In this document: positions 26,877-38,747 of the stretch, in pieces
Layout: each line of letters begins with the position of its first letter
Numbering within the stretch: position 1 is the first letter of the stretch
Origin: Acidobacteriota bacterium
GTDB taxonomy: Bacteria; Acidobacteriota; B3-B38; Guanabaribacteriales; JAGGZT01
DNA length: 64,000 nucleotides
Reading direction: 5' to 3'
Assembly (NCBI GenBank): GCA_021161905.1
Contig: JAGGZT010000039.1
Coordinates: forward strand, 35,682-99,681
Notes under the pieces: generated by a model
What the model saw: only the letters and a program-made list of their open reading frames with translations
Told to the model about the DNA's origin: nothing
Database searches by the model: none
Position numbers and translations under genes: made by a program

Positions 26877-27722
26877 TCAAATGATCACCCTCTGATGTCG
26901 ATGAGAATGACACCCTAAGTTCACCGCTACCGGAAGGCTCGCTATATGACAGGGATGGGTTTCGATATTGACCGCCAAGGCGGTAGTCCTTCCCCCAAGA
27001 CCAAGGGGACCAATACCAAGCTCATTCACCAGGAGGAGAAGTTCCTCTTCTAAGGCGGATATCGCTTCATCCTCGCTCCGTTTCCCTATTGGTCTTAGAA
27101 GCGCCCTTTTGGCGAGGGTGGAAGCGAGCTCCATCGTCCCTCCTATCCCTACCCCGATGATAAGAGGAGGACAGGCGCTCGCTCCCTTCCTCGCCACCTC
27201 GGAGAGGATGAACCGCTTCACCCCATTTATCCCCTCCGCTGGGGCGAGCATCGCCACCGAGCTCATATTCTCGCTCCCTGCCCCCTTCACCAGGAAATCG
27301 ATCACCAACCTATCGCCAGGGACGATCTCGATATGGATAACCGCTGGAGTATTGTCCCCCGTGTTTCTATCCCTTCTAAGGGGATCGGCAAGGATGGATG
27401 CTCGGAGATACCCTTCTCGACACCCCTTAGCCACCCCTTCATTTATCGCCTCGGGAAGGCTACCCCCGGTAATCACCACCTCGGCACCGAGCGTGACAAA
27501 TACTACCGCCACCCCAGTATCCTGACACAAAGGAAGATGTTCTTTTGCCGCCAACTCCGCATTTTCGATAAGCTTGGCAAGGACGAATCTACCGTCCTCC
27601 GAGGTCTCCTGTTCCTCAGCCCTCCTCAGAGCAGAAAGGACATCATCGGGCAAAAAATAATTAGCCCGGACAGCAAGCTCAGCTACCTTTTCGCTTACTG
27701 TCCGGGCTTCGATACGACGCAT
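26877..27722 (-). CDS. Class I fumarate hydratase, alpha subunit
   Basis: Catalytic 4Fe-4S subunit of the heterodimeric class I fumarase. The 281 residues show candidate cluster ligands LPLCQDTG (about residue 80), the ENMSSVAML region, ACPPLIIGVGIGG and a C-terminal HPCHIASLPVAVNLGCHSHR block. The frame begins ATG 27722, six bases after the mdh stop. The cluster makes the enzyme oxygen-sensitive, consistent with an anaerobic or microaerophilic host. The adjacent beta gene completes the enzyme. Confidence 0.93.
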   Translation of the reverse strand: MRRIEARTVSEKVAELAVRANYFLPDDVLSALRRAEEQETSEDGRFVLAKLIENAELAAKEHLPLCQDTGVAVVFVTLGAEVVITGGSLPEAINEGVAKGCREGYLRASILADPLRRDRNTGDNTPAVIHIEIVPGDRLVIDFLVKGAGSENMSSVAMLAPAEGINGVKRFILSEVARKGASACPPLIIGVGIGGTMELASTLAKRALLRPIGKRSEDEAISALEEELLLLVNELGIGPLGLGGRTTALAVNIETHPCHIASLPVAVNLGCHSHRHQRVII

Positions 27723-27728
27723 TTTATG

Positions 27729-29931
<2,203 letters not shown>

Positions 29932-29970
29932 AACTCTACCTCCTATGGATGATTACAGGTTAATTCACTA

Positions 29971-29992
29971 TAAAAACACCCCTTCCGGGGGT
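29971..29992 (-). terminator. Possible internal terminator in the TCA operon
   Basis: On the minus strand ACCCC (29992-29988), loop CGGAA, GGGGT (29982-29978) is followed by GTTTTTA. The stem is only five pairs but GC-rich with a T run. It sits between the aconitase small subunit and icd, so it could partly end transcription there. Confidence 0.45.
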
Positions 29993-29998
29993 AAAGCC

Positions 29999-30499
29999 TC
30001 AATCAAGCTTAAAACCACCGTGCTTCTTGATATGCTCTGCCAACCCACCATCCATCAAGATCTTGGTCATCACCGAGGGAAGCGGAGGAAAGGTGAGTTC
30101 GATGTTCTTGGTCTTATTTACGATCTTTCCTGCCTCGAGGTCCACCTCAAGCTCATCTCCCTCATCGATCTTATCGGTATCACAGATGATAGCAGGAAGT
30201 CCCACATTGATGCAATTTCTAAAGAATATACGGGCAAAGGATTTGGCGAGAACCGCGCTCACCCCGGCAATCTTGATGATGGTTGGAGCGTGTTCCCTGC
30301 TCGAGCCGAGTCCAAAGTTCCTCCCTCCGACAACGAAATCTCCTTTGCTCATCGAGCTCGCGAACTCGGGCCTCGCATCTTCAAGGACATGTTTGGCAAG
30401 CTCAGGGAGGTTTGAACGGAGATGGAAATAACGCCCTGGGGCGATGTGATCGGTGCTGATATCGTCCCCAAACTTCCATGCTTTCCCTACCAGCTTCAT
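29999..30499 (-). CDS. LeuD-type aconitase/isopropylmalate isomerase small subunit
   Basis: Swivel-domain subunit of a two-subunit aconitase-superfamily enzyme. The 166 residues contain GGRNFGLGSSREHAP (from about residue 58) that binds substrate carboxylates, and the specificity loop GRYFHLRSN, which differs from the YLRT-like loop common in isopropylmalate isomerases. The start overlaps the large-subunit stop (ATGA). With icd, mdh and fumarase downstream and no other leucine genes nearby, I infer citrate/isocitrate isomerisation, though isopropylmalate or homoaconitate activity cannot be excluded. Confidence 0.87.
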   Translation of the reverse strand: MKLVGKAWKFGDDISTDHIAPGRYFHLRSNLPELAKHVLEDARPEFASSMSKGDFVVGGRNFGLGSSREHAPTIIKIAGVSAVLAKSFARIFFRNCINVGLPAIICDTDKIDEGDELEVDLEAGKIVNKTKNIELTFPPLPSVMTKILMDGGLAEHIKKHGGFKLD

Positions 30500-31758
30500 T
30501 TTAGCACCTCCCTCGGATCTGCAAGCTTCCCGGCGATGGCAGTGGCAGCAGCTGTCGCCGGAGAAGCGAGGAAAATAAAACCATTAGGATTGCCCATCCT
30601 ACCCTTGAAGTTCCTATTCTGGGTAGAGAGACACCGCTCTCCATCCCCAAGAACCCCCTGATGTACCCCAACGCAGGGCCCGCAACCAGGAGGTAGGATG
30701 GTTGCCCCAGCCTCAAGGAAGATATCGATCAACCCTTCCTTCAAAGCATCCATATAGACCTTGCGCGAGGCAGGACCAATGAGGAGCCTGGTGTCCGGAT
30801 GACGCCTCTTCCCCTTGAGTATCTGCGCCGCTACCCTGAGATCACTCAATCTACCGTTGGTGCAGGTGCCAATAAACACCTGATCTATCTTCACATCCTT
30901 GCAGTCGGGATGATCGATGGTGCGGACATTATCCACCGTATGGGGGAAAGAAACGGTGGGAACGAGCTTTCCCGCATCGATCTCATAGACCTTCTCGAAC
31001 TCAGCATCATCATCGCCCCTAACCTCACGATAATCCCCCTCCCTTCCGTATTGGGCGAGGAACCTCTTGGTTTTCTCATCGGAGAAGATGAGACCGCATT
31101 TTGCTCCCGCCTCAACCGCCATATTGGAGAGGGTCATCCGCTCCTCGAGCTCCATATTCTCTATGGTATCACCGACGAATTCCATCGATTTATAGGTGGC
31201 ACCATCGGCGCCGATCATCCCAATGATATGGAGGATTAAATCTTTAGAATAAACCCCATCAGGCAGTTTCCCGTTTATGATGAAACGGAATGTCTCAGGG
31301 ACACGAAACCAGGTCCTACCAAGAGCAATACCCACAGCAACATCGGTAGACCCCATCCCAGTGCCTAAGGCACCGAGAGCACCCGCAGTGCAGGTGTGGG
31401 AATCAGCTCCAATCAGGATATCCCCCGGCTTTACATACCGTTCATTTATCACCTGATGACAGATCCCATCTCCTATCTCGGAGACGATAGCCCCCGTCTT
31501 CTTCGAGAAATCCCGAAGAAGCATATGGTCATTCGAAAGCTCCTTCCGAGGGCTGGGAGCAGCATGGTCGAGGAAGAGAACGGTGTAATCGGGGTTAGCC
31601 GCCTGTACCAAGTTCATCTTCTCCAGCTGACGCACTGCCAAAGGACCAGTTCCATCCTGAACCAAGCAAACATCAACCTTAGCGAGTACGATCTCCCCCG
31701 CTTTAACCTCTCTTCCCGCATGCTCCCCAATTATCTTCTCAGCCATTGTTTTGCCCAT
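30496..31758 (-). CDS. LeuC-type aconitase/isopropylmalate isomerase large subunit
   Basis: 4Fe-4S subunit of the two-part hydro-lyase. The 420 residues have cluster ligands Cys299 (GTCTNGR), Cys359 and Cys362 (PPGCGPCVG), and the early motifs DHAAPS and GADSHTCTAG. The start ATG 31758 follows GGAGGT at seven bases and a good promoter about 90 bases upstream. It opens the TCA operon, where a monomeric aconitase would be expected; I infer that this pair supplies aconitase activity. The fold and cluster are certain, the substrate is inferred. Confidence 0.88.
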   Translation of the reverse strand: MGKTMAEKIIGEHAGREVKAGEIVLAKVDVCLVQDGTGPLAVRQLEKMNLVQAANPDYTVLFLDHAAPSPRKELSNDHMLLRDFSKKTGAIVSEIGDGICHQVINERYVKPGDILIGADSHTCTAGALGALGTGMGSTDVAVGIALGRTWFRVPETFRFIINGKLPDGVYSKDLILHIIGMIGADGATYKSMEFVGDTIENMELEERMTLSNMAVEAGAKCGLIFSDEKTKRFLAQYGREGDYREVRGDDDAEFEKVYEIDAGKLVPTVSFPHTVDNVRTIDHPDCKDVKIDQVFIGTCTNGRLSDLRVAAQILKGKRRHPDTRLLIGPASRKVYMDALKEGLIDIFLEAGATILPPGCGPCVGVHQGVLGDGERCLSTQNRNFKGRMGNPNGFIFLASPATAAATAIAGKLADPREVLK

Positions 31759-31841
31759 AGCCGACCTCCGCCTTTATAAACTCGATTAGTGCACCTCACC
31801 TAAAGTTAAGTTAAAAAAAATCCATCGCTTTTAAGCATTTA

Positions 31842-31871
31842 AAGATATCATTAAATAAAATTACCTGTCAA
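31842..31871 (-). promoter_or_regulatory. Promoter of the TCA-cycle operon
   Basis: On the minus strand TTGACA (31871-31866), an 18-nt AT-rich spacer, TATCTT (31847-31842). The leader to the first gene is about 75 nt and includes a run of eight T on the transcript strand. Confidence 0.6.
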
Positions 31872-31926
31872 CCCCTTTTCGGACGCCTTCACCAAGCTAA
31901 AATCCAAGAAATAATGCAGGTTTTGG

Positions 31927-31955
31927 TTGACGAGAGAGAGCTTATATGGTAAGGA
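31927..31955 (+). promoter_or_regulatory. Possible promoter of the transglycosylase-comM operon
   Basis: TTGACG (31927-31932) followed after 17 nt by TAAGGA (31950-31955); TATGGT overlaps just upstream. The -10 box is weak. The start codon is at 31972, so the leader would be very short. Confidence 0.35.
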
Positions 31956-31971
31956 AAAAATGGAGTCATAA

Positions 31972-33813
31972 ATGAAGGCACGGAGAGCATTCTTTATACC
32001 CCTATTCATAAGTCTTATACTCTCTTCTTGTGCCACCAACAAACCAATGGTGGTAAACCTCCCCAATCAGAACATAGAAAGGACAACAAAGGAGAAACCC
32101 GACGAGGGAAAGGAGACCGGCTCAGAGCTGGAGAAGGTAATCGCCCAGGCAGAAAAACACCTCCTCGATGGAAAAGAAGCCCTTTCCCTCGGTGATATCG
32201 ATAGGGGAAGAGAGGAATTCAACAAAGCGATCGAGATCATCCTCACCTCAGGATTTAATCTCGAAAAAGAGCAAGAACTTAAAGACACATTCAACGAGAT
32301 TTCGGACGAGATATACTCCCTTGAGCTCTCACTCCTGAAAAAGGAAGCAGGTATAACAGAAGCCCCAACGGAGCCCTCAATAATAGACGAAATAGAGAAG
32401 ATAGACCTCGCAAAAGAGGAGAAAAAGCTAAGCGGAGAGGGAGAGAAGTTCAATCTCTCTGGAATCACCTACGATATCCCGATGACCTTCAACCCCGCAG
32501 TTCAAGCTTTCATCAACATCTTCCAGAACGAGAGGAGAAAGGAGATAGAAGCTGCCCTTCGACGCTCTGGGCGTTACCTCGATATGATAAAGAGAATATT
32601 CAAGGAAGAAGGGCTCCCAGAGGACCTCGCCTATATGCCGATCGTGGAAAGCGCTTTTAAGGTGCATGCCTATTCCCGGGCTCGCGCCAAGGGCTTATGG
32701 CAATTTATTGCGGGAACAGCGCGGAAATATGGTTTAACTGTGAACTGGTGGGTAGATGAACGCTCCGATCCAGAGAAGGCAACCAGGGCAGCAGCAAGGC
32801 ACCTAAAAGACCTCTACAACCTATTTGGCGATTGGTATTTGGCGATGGCTGCCTATAATGCTGGTGAGAATAAAATACTCCGCGCAATTAGGAGGCTAAA
32901 GACCAAGGACTTCTGGCGCCTTGCCCGAAGCCGATACATAAGAAGGGAAACGAGGAACTATGTGCCTGCTATCTTAGCAAGCATCATAATAGCGAAGAAC
33001 CCAACTTGGTTCGGCTTCTCCACTGCTAAAGAAAAACCGGTACCATACGAGAAGGTCAAGATCGACAGTTGTACCGACCTCCGGGTGATCGCTCAGTGTG
33101 CCGGGGTCCCTCTATCCCAAATTGTCGAACTCAACCCCGAGCTCCGGCGCCTCACCACCCCAGCCAATGTAAGGGAATACTGGGTGAAAATACCAAAGGG
33201 AACGAAGACCCGCTTTTTGAATAAATTCGCTGCCATCCCCAAGGAAAAACGGCTCATCTGGCGGCGCCACCGGGTGCGTCGGGGAGAGACCCTATCCCTC
33301 ATAGCAAAGAAATATCGTACCACGGTAACCGCCATCCGCAAAGCGAACAGACTGAGGAACGCCCATCTCATCAGAGAAGGGCAAACCCTCATCATCCCTA
33401 TGGGACCGGGCAGCTTCCGCTACATCCCCACCCTTAATCTACCATCCACCAGATCGCGAAGAAACTACCGCATTGGGGAACGGATTGTCCATCGGGTACG
33501 CCGGGGAGATACCCTTTACAGCATTGCCAAAAGATATCGCACCGATGTCCGCTCGATTATGGTCTGGAATAACCTCTCTCCGGAAAAACCGATCCACCCT
33601 GGGGAGCGCCTGGTAATCTGGGCGGGCAAGGTATACCGAGGAAGAAATAACAAAACAGGAAGGATAACCTACAAGGTAAAAAAGGGCGATACCTTATACG
33701 ACATCGCCAACTACTTCAATGTCCCTCTGGATAAGATCTGCGAGTGGAACGGTCTTTCCAAAAAGAGCAAGATATACCCCGGAGACGAACTCACCATCTA
33801 TACCAACAATTGA
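31972..33813 (+). CDS. MltD-like lytic transglycosylase with three LysM
   Basis: Membrane-bound murein hydrolase that cleaves the MurNAc-GlcNAc bond. The 613 residues start with a lipoprotein signal (ILSSC, lipidated Cys20), then a charged helical region (about 40-160), an SLT domain (about 200-330) with the catalytic Glu226 in VESAF, GLWQF and AAYNAGENK, and three LysM repeats at about 433-476, 507-549 and 567-610 for peptidoglycan binding. This is the MltD layout with one extra-long linker. comM follows after 12 bases. No amidase partner is adjacent. Confidence 0.94.
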   Translation: MKARRAFFIPLFISLILSSCATNKPMVVNLPNQNIERTTKEKPDEGKETGSELEKVIAQAEKHLLDGKEALSLGDIDRGREEFNKAIEIILTSGFNLEKEQELKDTFNEISDEIYSLELSLLKKEAGITEAPTEPSIIDEIEKIDLAKEEKKLSGEGEKFNLSGITYDIPMTFNPAVQAFINIFQNERRKEIEAALRRSGRYLDMIKRIFKEEGLPEDLAYMPIVESAFKVHAYSRARAKGLWQFIAGTARKYGLTVNWWVDERSDPEKATRAAARHLKDLYNLFGDWYLAMAAYNAGENKILRAIRRLKTKDFWRLARSRYIRRETRNYVPAILASIIIAKNPTWFGFSTAKEKPVPYEKVKIDSCTDLRVIAQCAGVPLSQIVELNPELRRLTTPANVREYWVKIPKGTKTRFLNKFAAIPKEKRLIWRRHRVRRGETLSLIAKKYRTTVTAIRKANRLRNAHLIREGQTLIIPMGPGSFRYIPTLNLPSTRSRRNYRIGERIVHRVRRGDTLYSIAKRYRTDVRSIMVWNNLSPEKPIHPGERLVIWAGKVYRGRNNKTGRITYKVKKGDTLYDIANYFNVPLDKICEWNGLSKKSKIYPGDELTIYTNN

Positions 33814-33825
33814 GGGAGATGTCCA

Positions 33826-35360
33826 ATGTTGGCTAAGGTGTTGAGCGCCTCCTGTTATGGTATCGACGCCTACCTCGTCCGGGTGGAGGTCGATGTTTCT
33901 CCTGGGCTTCCTGGCTTCTCCACGGTGGGGCTTCCCGATACCGCGGTTCGGGAGAGCAAAGAACGGATCAAAGCGGCGATAAAAAACTGTGGGTACTCCT
34001 TCCCCGTGAAGCAGATAACGGTCAACCTCGCTCCCGCCGACATAAGGAAGGAGGGCTCCGCCTTCGATCTCCCTATGGCGATAGGCATCCTTTCTGCTAC
34101 CGGTCTTGTCGAGAAAAAGACGATCGAAGAGTTCATAATTCTGGGGGAGCTCTCGTTAGATGGGGCAGTCCGTCCCATCAGGGGAGCGCTCCCCATCGCC
34201 GATTGTGCCCGGAAGGAGAAGGTTAGGGGGATCATCCTCCCCAAGGAAAACGCCACCGAAGGAGCCGTGGTCTCCGATGTCGAGGTCTATCCGGTGGAAA
34301 GCCTCCCGGAGACGGTCCAATTCCTGAATGGAGAAATGGAGATTCAGCCCCATAAAATAAATCTCGCTGAACTCTTCAGGGAAAAAAGCGTCTATAGCGA
34401 CGACTTCGCCGATGTCAGGGGGCAGATCCATGCAAAAAGGGCGCTCGAAGTAGCTGCTGCTGGTGGGCATAACATCCTGATGATAGGACCACCAGGAGCA
34501 GGAAAAACGATGCTCGCAAGAAGACTTCCCTCCATTCTTCCCCGGATGAGTTTCGAGGAGGCGATAGAGACCACCAAGATCCACTCGGTAGCCGGGCTCC
34601 TCTCCCTCGATGATGGCTTGATGGCGCGAAGGCCCTTCCGCTCGCCTCATCACACCATTTCGAACGCTGGCTTGGTTGGAGGGGGAACCTATCCTCTTCC
34701 TGGGGAGGTGAGCCTTGCCCACAACGGCGTTTTATTCCTGGACGAGCTCCCGAGTTCCCAAGGAATGTGCTCGAGACACTGAGACAGCCGATGGAGGATG
34801 GAGTGGTCACCATCTCTCGAGCCTCCCACACCGTGTCCTACCCTGCTCGCTTTATGTTGCTCGCTTCGATGAACCCCTGCCCCTGTGGTTATTTCGGCGA
34901 TCCAAAGCATAACTGCACCTGTACCCCTCTCCAGATAAGAAGGTATATCTCGAAGATATCAGGACCACTTCTGGACAGGATAGATATTCACATCGATGTT
35001 CCTGCGGTCAGTTATCGGGAACTCGCAGGTAAGAATGCGGGCGAGAGCTCCGAGGAGATAAGAAAAAGGGTGGAGGAGGCACGAAGGATCCAGCTCAACC
35101 GCTTCAAGGGAATAGGGATATACGCCAATGCCCAGATGTCAGCCAAGCTCATCGAGCGCTTTTGCAAGATCGACGCCGATTCGAAAAAGCTCCTCGAGAT
35201 GGCGGTGGAGAAGCTCGGTCTAAGCGCCCGCGCCCATTATCGGATTCTAAAGGTGGCGAGGACGATAGCCGATCTCGAAGGAGCAGAAGAGATAAAAAGC
35301 AGTCACATCGCTGAGGCAATCCAATACAGAAGCCTCGACCGCAAATTGTGGGAGCGGTGA
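33826..35360 (+). pseudogene. comM: ComM/YifB AAA+ ATPase with one-base frameshift
   Basis: ComM family helicase (Mg-chelatase-like AAA+), which promotes branch migration during natural transformation. Codons from ATG 33826 give the N-terminal domain, a Walker A motif GPPGAGKT (from about residue 223) and Walker B LFLDELP. The frame then ends at TGA 34780-34782. The other frame resumes at once with [16 protein letters not shown], the Cys-rich [10 protein letters not shown] loop and the C-terminal lid, ending at 35360. The break lies at 34750-34754, where CTCCCGAG reads CCGAG instead of the expected CCGGAG: loss of one G restores the family sequence exactly. It is either a sequencing error or a recent inactivation. 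Confidence 0.92.
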
Positions 35361-35454
35361 AAACCTCACCGGGTAAAAACTCAAATCCCATCTCAATTAA
35401 AACTGTCCACCGTTCAATCCAACGGAAGGATTTCCTTCTCTGATAAATTAGGAC

Positions 35455-35460
35455 TATAAT
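35455..35460 (+). promoter_or_regulatory. Possible -10 box before the M1-like gene
   Basis: A perfect TATAAT lies 16 bases before the start codon at 35477. No convincing -35 is seen at 17 nt, so this is a weak call. Confidence 0.3.
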
Positions 35461-35476
35461 GTAAAGTGGTGAAGGA

Positions 35477-37513
35477 ATGATAAAAATAAAAAGTTCGTTC
35501 CTGGCAAGTATTTGCTTTCTCGCCATCATCGCGAGCCCTGCCCTGGCTAAGGTAAGCTATCACATAAGCCTTACCTTAAATCCAACTGCTGGAGAAATTA
35601 AGGCGGTAGAGACGATCACCTTCACCAACGATAGTAAAAAGGAGCTTTCGGAATTAACCCTCCGCGTAGGACCAGCTTACAAAGGAGGCATAAAACTAAC
35701 AAGCATCACGGATATCAGGGGAACCCCTCTTTCCACCTCTCGGCTTTCGCTTACTCAAATATCAAAAATGAACGCCCGATTTATCAACATAACCCTCCCC
35801 TCCCCCCTCCCTCCCGGTGGCTCTTATTCAATTAAGATAACCTTCAAGATAACCGATCTTCCCCATAACGAATATATCCTCCTTCTCGACACCACCAAAG
35901 GAGGAAAACCCTGCTGGTATCCTCGGCTCGTCTCCTGGAAAAACCCTTGGTTCCGAAACCGGGGAGACTACTTGATCGAGGTCACCCTTCCCCTCGGATA
36001 TACCGTGATCTCCTCCGGGAAGGCAGAGCAAGAAGGTCCTTCTCCAAAGAAATTATCCTCCTCGAAAGGAGACATAAGGGGATTCACCTTGGTCATCGGG
36101 AAGGGGATGAAAAAGGTATCAACGGAAAGCGCTGGGGTGAGGTTAAACATCTATTTCCAGCAAGGAAAGAAGAGATTTGCCATCCGCGCTGGTACCATCG
36201 CCTCGGACATCATATCTTATTACCGAAACCGGCTCGGGTTCTTTCCAGGGGAGGAAATGGAGATAGTACTGATCCCTAAAACCGACTTAGAGGGAGAGGT
36301 GGCTCCCGGCATCATCATCCTGAACGATTCCTTCGAGAAACTCATTACCGATTACGGCTTCGATTTCGCTTTGAGCTTTCTCAGGTTCGAGCTCTCCTAT
36401 CTCTTAGCCCGGGAGTATTTCGGGGAATGGCTGGCGGATCCGGGGAACTACATCCCCTGGCTCACCGAGGGTTTTTCCCTGTTTATGAGCGAAAGTTATA
36501 CCCGCGCCGGAGGAACCTATCTTCCCACCTATAAAAACTATCGGGATTACTACATTACTGCGGCGGAACAAGGGGAGAACACCACCCTCTTAAGACCAAT
36601 AGGGGAAATAAAGGGAAAGATGTCGAACTGGGAAGAGGTACTCGCCCGAGGGAAGGGATACGCCGTTATTAAGATGCTCGCCTATCTAATAGGGGAAAGA
36701 AAGCTTTGGGAACTGGGAAGGAAATTACTCGATCGATTCCCCCAGTCTCCCCCTGGTTATGACGAGTTGGTAGCTCTTTCCTCGGAGGTGGGAGGAAGGG
36801 ATTTGTCGTTCTTCTTCAACCAATGGATAAAAGAAGAGAATACCCTGGACTACGCTATTAAAAGAGGAGAGCTCAGAAAAAGTGGGAACCAATGGCAAGG
36901 ATCGATCGAAGTAGTACGCGAAGGGAGCGCTTCGATGCCTGTTAAGCTCACCGTTCTTCTTTCCGATGGGGAAAAGCTCGAGTTTAGTCTGAAGGAGGAG
37001 GAAAAAAGAGAAAGCATAACCTTTACCGCTAAAGCTCCACCTCGTCGAGCGGAGCTCGATCCAGAACAGATGCTTCCCGATATAGCGAGAAGAAACAACT
37101 ATTTCTTCTTCCAAAGGCCAAAGAGATTGGGCGATATTCTCTTTCCCATCGACCGTGTTCTCGATATAGGAGCCCTCGATCTCAAAAGAGATTTCAAAAA
37201 GGAGGGCGCTTACCTTCGGGATGGGTTTTCCCTTCAGATAGCCAATAAAACCAATGAGCCGATAAATGTGGGTTTAGTCATTTTCTCGAGCTTCCCCGGA
37301 CTGAGAACCAAGGGTAAGAGGACTCTATTTATATCCCTGCCCCCAAAAGGGAGAAGGATGATCAACGATTATTACCTCATCCCCAACGGCAAAGGAAGAG
37401 CCCGGATTGAAGCAAGGTTCTTTCTGGTGAGGGACCAAAAGGAACTTAGAGAAAAAATCCGTAAGGGAGAAAAGCCCGCTCTTTCCTTAAACAATGCAGT
37501 CGTCATAAAATAG
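35477..37513 (+). CDS. Peptidase-M1-like exported protein lacking HEXXH
   Basis: A 678-residue exported protein (signal peptide cleaved after ASPALA near residue 24) with the layout of M1 aminopeptidase-like proteins: an N-terminal beta domain (residues about 25-210), a gluzincin-like catalytic domain (about 230-450) and a C-terminal beta domain. Where active members have HEXXH-X18-E it reads YLLAR (308-312) followed at the right distance by Glu331 in WLTEGF. Both zinc His and the catalytic Glu are therefore replaced, and the GAMEN motif is also absent (EVAPGIIIL). It is probably a catalytically dead binding or scaffold protein. It precedes the VWFA genes by 53 bases. Confidence 0.82.
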   Translation: MIKIKSSFLASICFLAIIASPALAKVSYHISLTLNPTAGEIKAVETITFTNDSKKELSELTLRVGPAYKGGIKLTSITDIRGTPLSTSRLSLTQISKMNARFINITLPSPLPPGGSYSIKITFKITDLPHNEYILLLDTTKGGKPCWYPRLVSWKNPWFRNRGDYLIEVTLPLGYTVISSGKAEQEGPSPKKLSSSKGDIRGFTLVIGKGMKKVSTESAGVRLNIYFQQGKKRFAIRAGTIASDIISYYRNRLGFFPGEEMEIVLIPKTDLEGEVAPGIIILNDSFEKLITDYGFDFALSFLRFELSYLLAREYFGEWLADPGNYIPWLTEGFSLFMSESYTRAGGTYLPTYKNYRDYYITAAEQGENTTLLRPIGEIKGKMSNWEEVLARGKGYAVIKMLAYLIGERKLWELGRKLLDRFPQSPPGYDELVALSSEVGGRDLSFFFNQWIKEENTLDYAIKRGELRKSGNQWQGSIEVVREGSASMPVKLTVLLSDGEKLEFSLKEEEKRESITFTAKAPPRRAELDPEQMLPDIARRNNYFFFQRPKRLGDILFPIDRVLDIGALDLKRDFKKEGAYLRDGFSLQIANKTNEPINVGLVIFSSFPGLRTKGKRTLFISLPPKGRRMINDYYLIPNGKGRARIEARFFLVRDQKELREKIRKGEKPALSLNNAVVIK

Positions 37514-37566
37514 TCTCCTTTCTCGCCAACGAAATGGATGCTACAATATAAGATCGAGGCAGATTA

Positions 37567-38736
37567 ATGATGAAGAAATTCATTCCCATCATAGTGGTGG
37601 GTGCTCTTTTCTTCTCCTTCACCCCACCCTCGGGGTTGAAGGTGAAAATCGTCTCGCCTAAAGCGGGCTCATTTCCCTCTGGTCCCACCGAGATCATTGC
37701 TGAGGTGGAAAGGGCATCAGGGACCTCCATATCTCGGGTAGAGTTCTATGTAAACGACCGCCTCATTGGTACCGCTACCGCCCCGCCTTACCGTGTCTTG
37801 TGGCAGGCTCCAGCCGTCAGTACGAGAACCGTGATCGAGGTCATCGCCTTCGCCAGCGACGGGACCTTCGCCCGCGATCGAGTAATAGTTTCCGCGGTGA
37901 CGGCGAGCTACCGAGTGAAGGTAAACCTCGTTTCGGTCTATGTCACTGTGCTCGATAAGGAGGGAAGTTATGTTTCTGGTCTAACTAAGGACGATTTCAT
38001 CGTCTATGAAGATGGTGTTCCCCAAACGATAACAAACTTCTCTAAAGAAGAAACACCGCTTTCGCTTGCCTTCTTGATGGATATAAGCTCCAGTATGTAT
38101 GGTGAGAGAATAAGGAGGGCGAGGGACTCTGCGGTAGAATTGGTCAAAAGACTGATAACCGGGGAGAACCGCGCCCTTATTATGGGATTCGACGACAAGG
38201 TATATCTCTACCAGAGCCTTACCGGGGACAGGAAGAAGCTTATCGATACCATCAATGAGATGACCCCGAACGGAGGAACTGCCCTTTATGACGCAGTAGC
38301 CTACTCTGTCCGCTTTCTCAAACATCTTTCTGGTAAGAAGGCGATCATCCTCCTTTCCGACGGGGATGATACAGACAGCCACTTCTCCTTCGAGGATGTA
38401 CTCGATTATGTTAGGGAGTCAGATGTCCTCATCTACACCGTGGGTCTCCAGAAGTTGACCTTCTCTCAGACATTCATCAGGGAGACCGAGCTTACCGTAA
38501 AGCAATTGACCGAATTAGCGGAGGTAACCGGAGGAAGGGCTTACTTCCCAAACTACATAAATCGCCTTCCCGGGGTATACAGGAGGATCGGAAGAGAGCT
38601 TAGGAGTCAGTATGCCTTGGGCTACATCCCTAAAAGACAGGACTGGGATGGCAGTTGGCGACGAATAAAGGTGGTGGTCAAGAACCGTCCTGATCTGATC
38701 GTCCGCGCCCGGGAAGGATATTATGCTGCTCCATAG
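37567..38736 (+). CDS. VWFA-related protein, first copy
   Basis: An exported protein of the VWFA-related acidobacterial family, of unknown function. The 389 residues start with a signal peptide (MMKKFIPIIV start), an Ig-like module (about 25-110: SRVEFYVNDRLIG, APPYRVLW) and a strand-linker (VSVYVTVLDKEGSYVSGL). The VWA domain (about 165-360) has an intact MIDAS, DISSS at 172-176, plus LLSDGDDTD. The end is RAREGYYAAP. VWA domains bind proteins through a metal ion. The nitrilase gene follows after 11 bases and a second VWFA gene after that, so the three are one transcription unit. Confidence 0.9.
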   Translation: MMKKFIPIIVVGALFFSFTPPSGLKVKIVSPKAGSFPSGPTEIIAEVERASGTSISRVEFYVNDRLIGTATAPPYRVLWQAPAVSTRTVIEVIAFASDGTFARDRVIVSAVTASYRVKVNLVSVYVTVLDKEGSYVSGLTKDDFIVYEDGVPQTITNFSKEETPLSLAFLMDISSSMYGERIRRARDSAVELVKRLITGENRALIMGFDDKVYLYQSLTGDRKKLIDTINEMTPNGGTALYDAVAYSVRFLKHLSGKKAIILLSDGDDTDSHFSFEDVLDYVRESDVLIYTVGLQKLTFSQTFIRETELTVKQLTELAEVTGGRAYFPNYINRLPGVYRRIGRELRSQYALGYIPKRQDWDGSWRRIKVVVKNRPDLIVRAREGYYAAP

Positions 38737-38747
38737 GGAGAGAGGAG

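Noticed and set aside
34741..34790. Programmed frameshift in comM
   Set aside because: No slippery heptamer with a downstream stem is evident; loss of one G restores the family sequence exactly.
35401..35440. Short stem CCGTT/AACGG after comM as a terminator
   Set aside because: Only five pairs and no T run follow.
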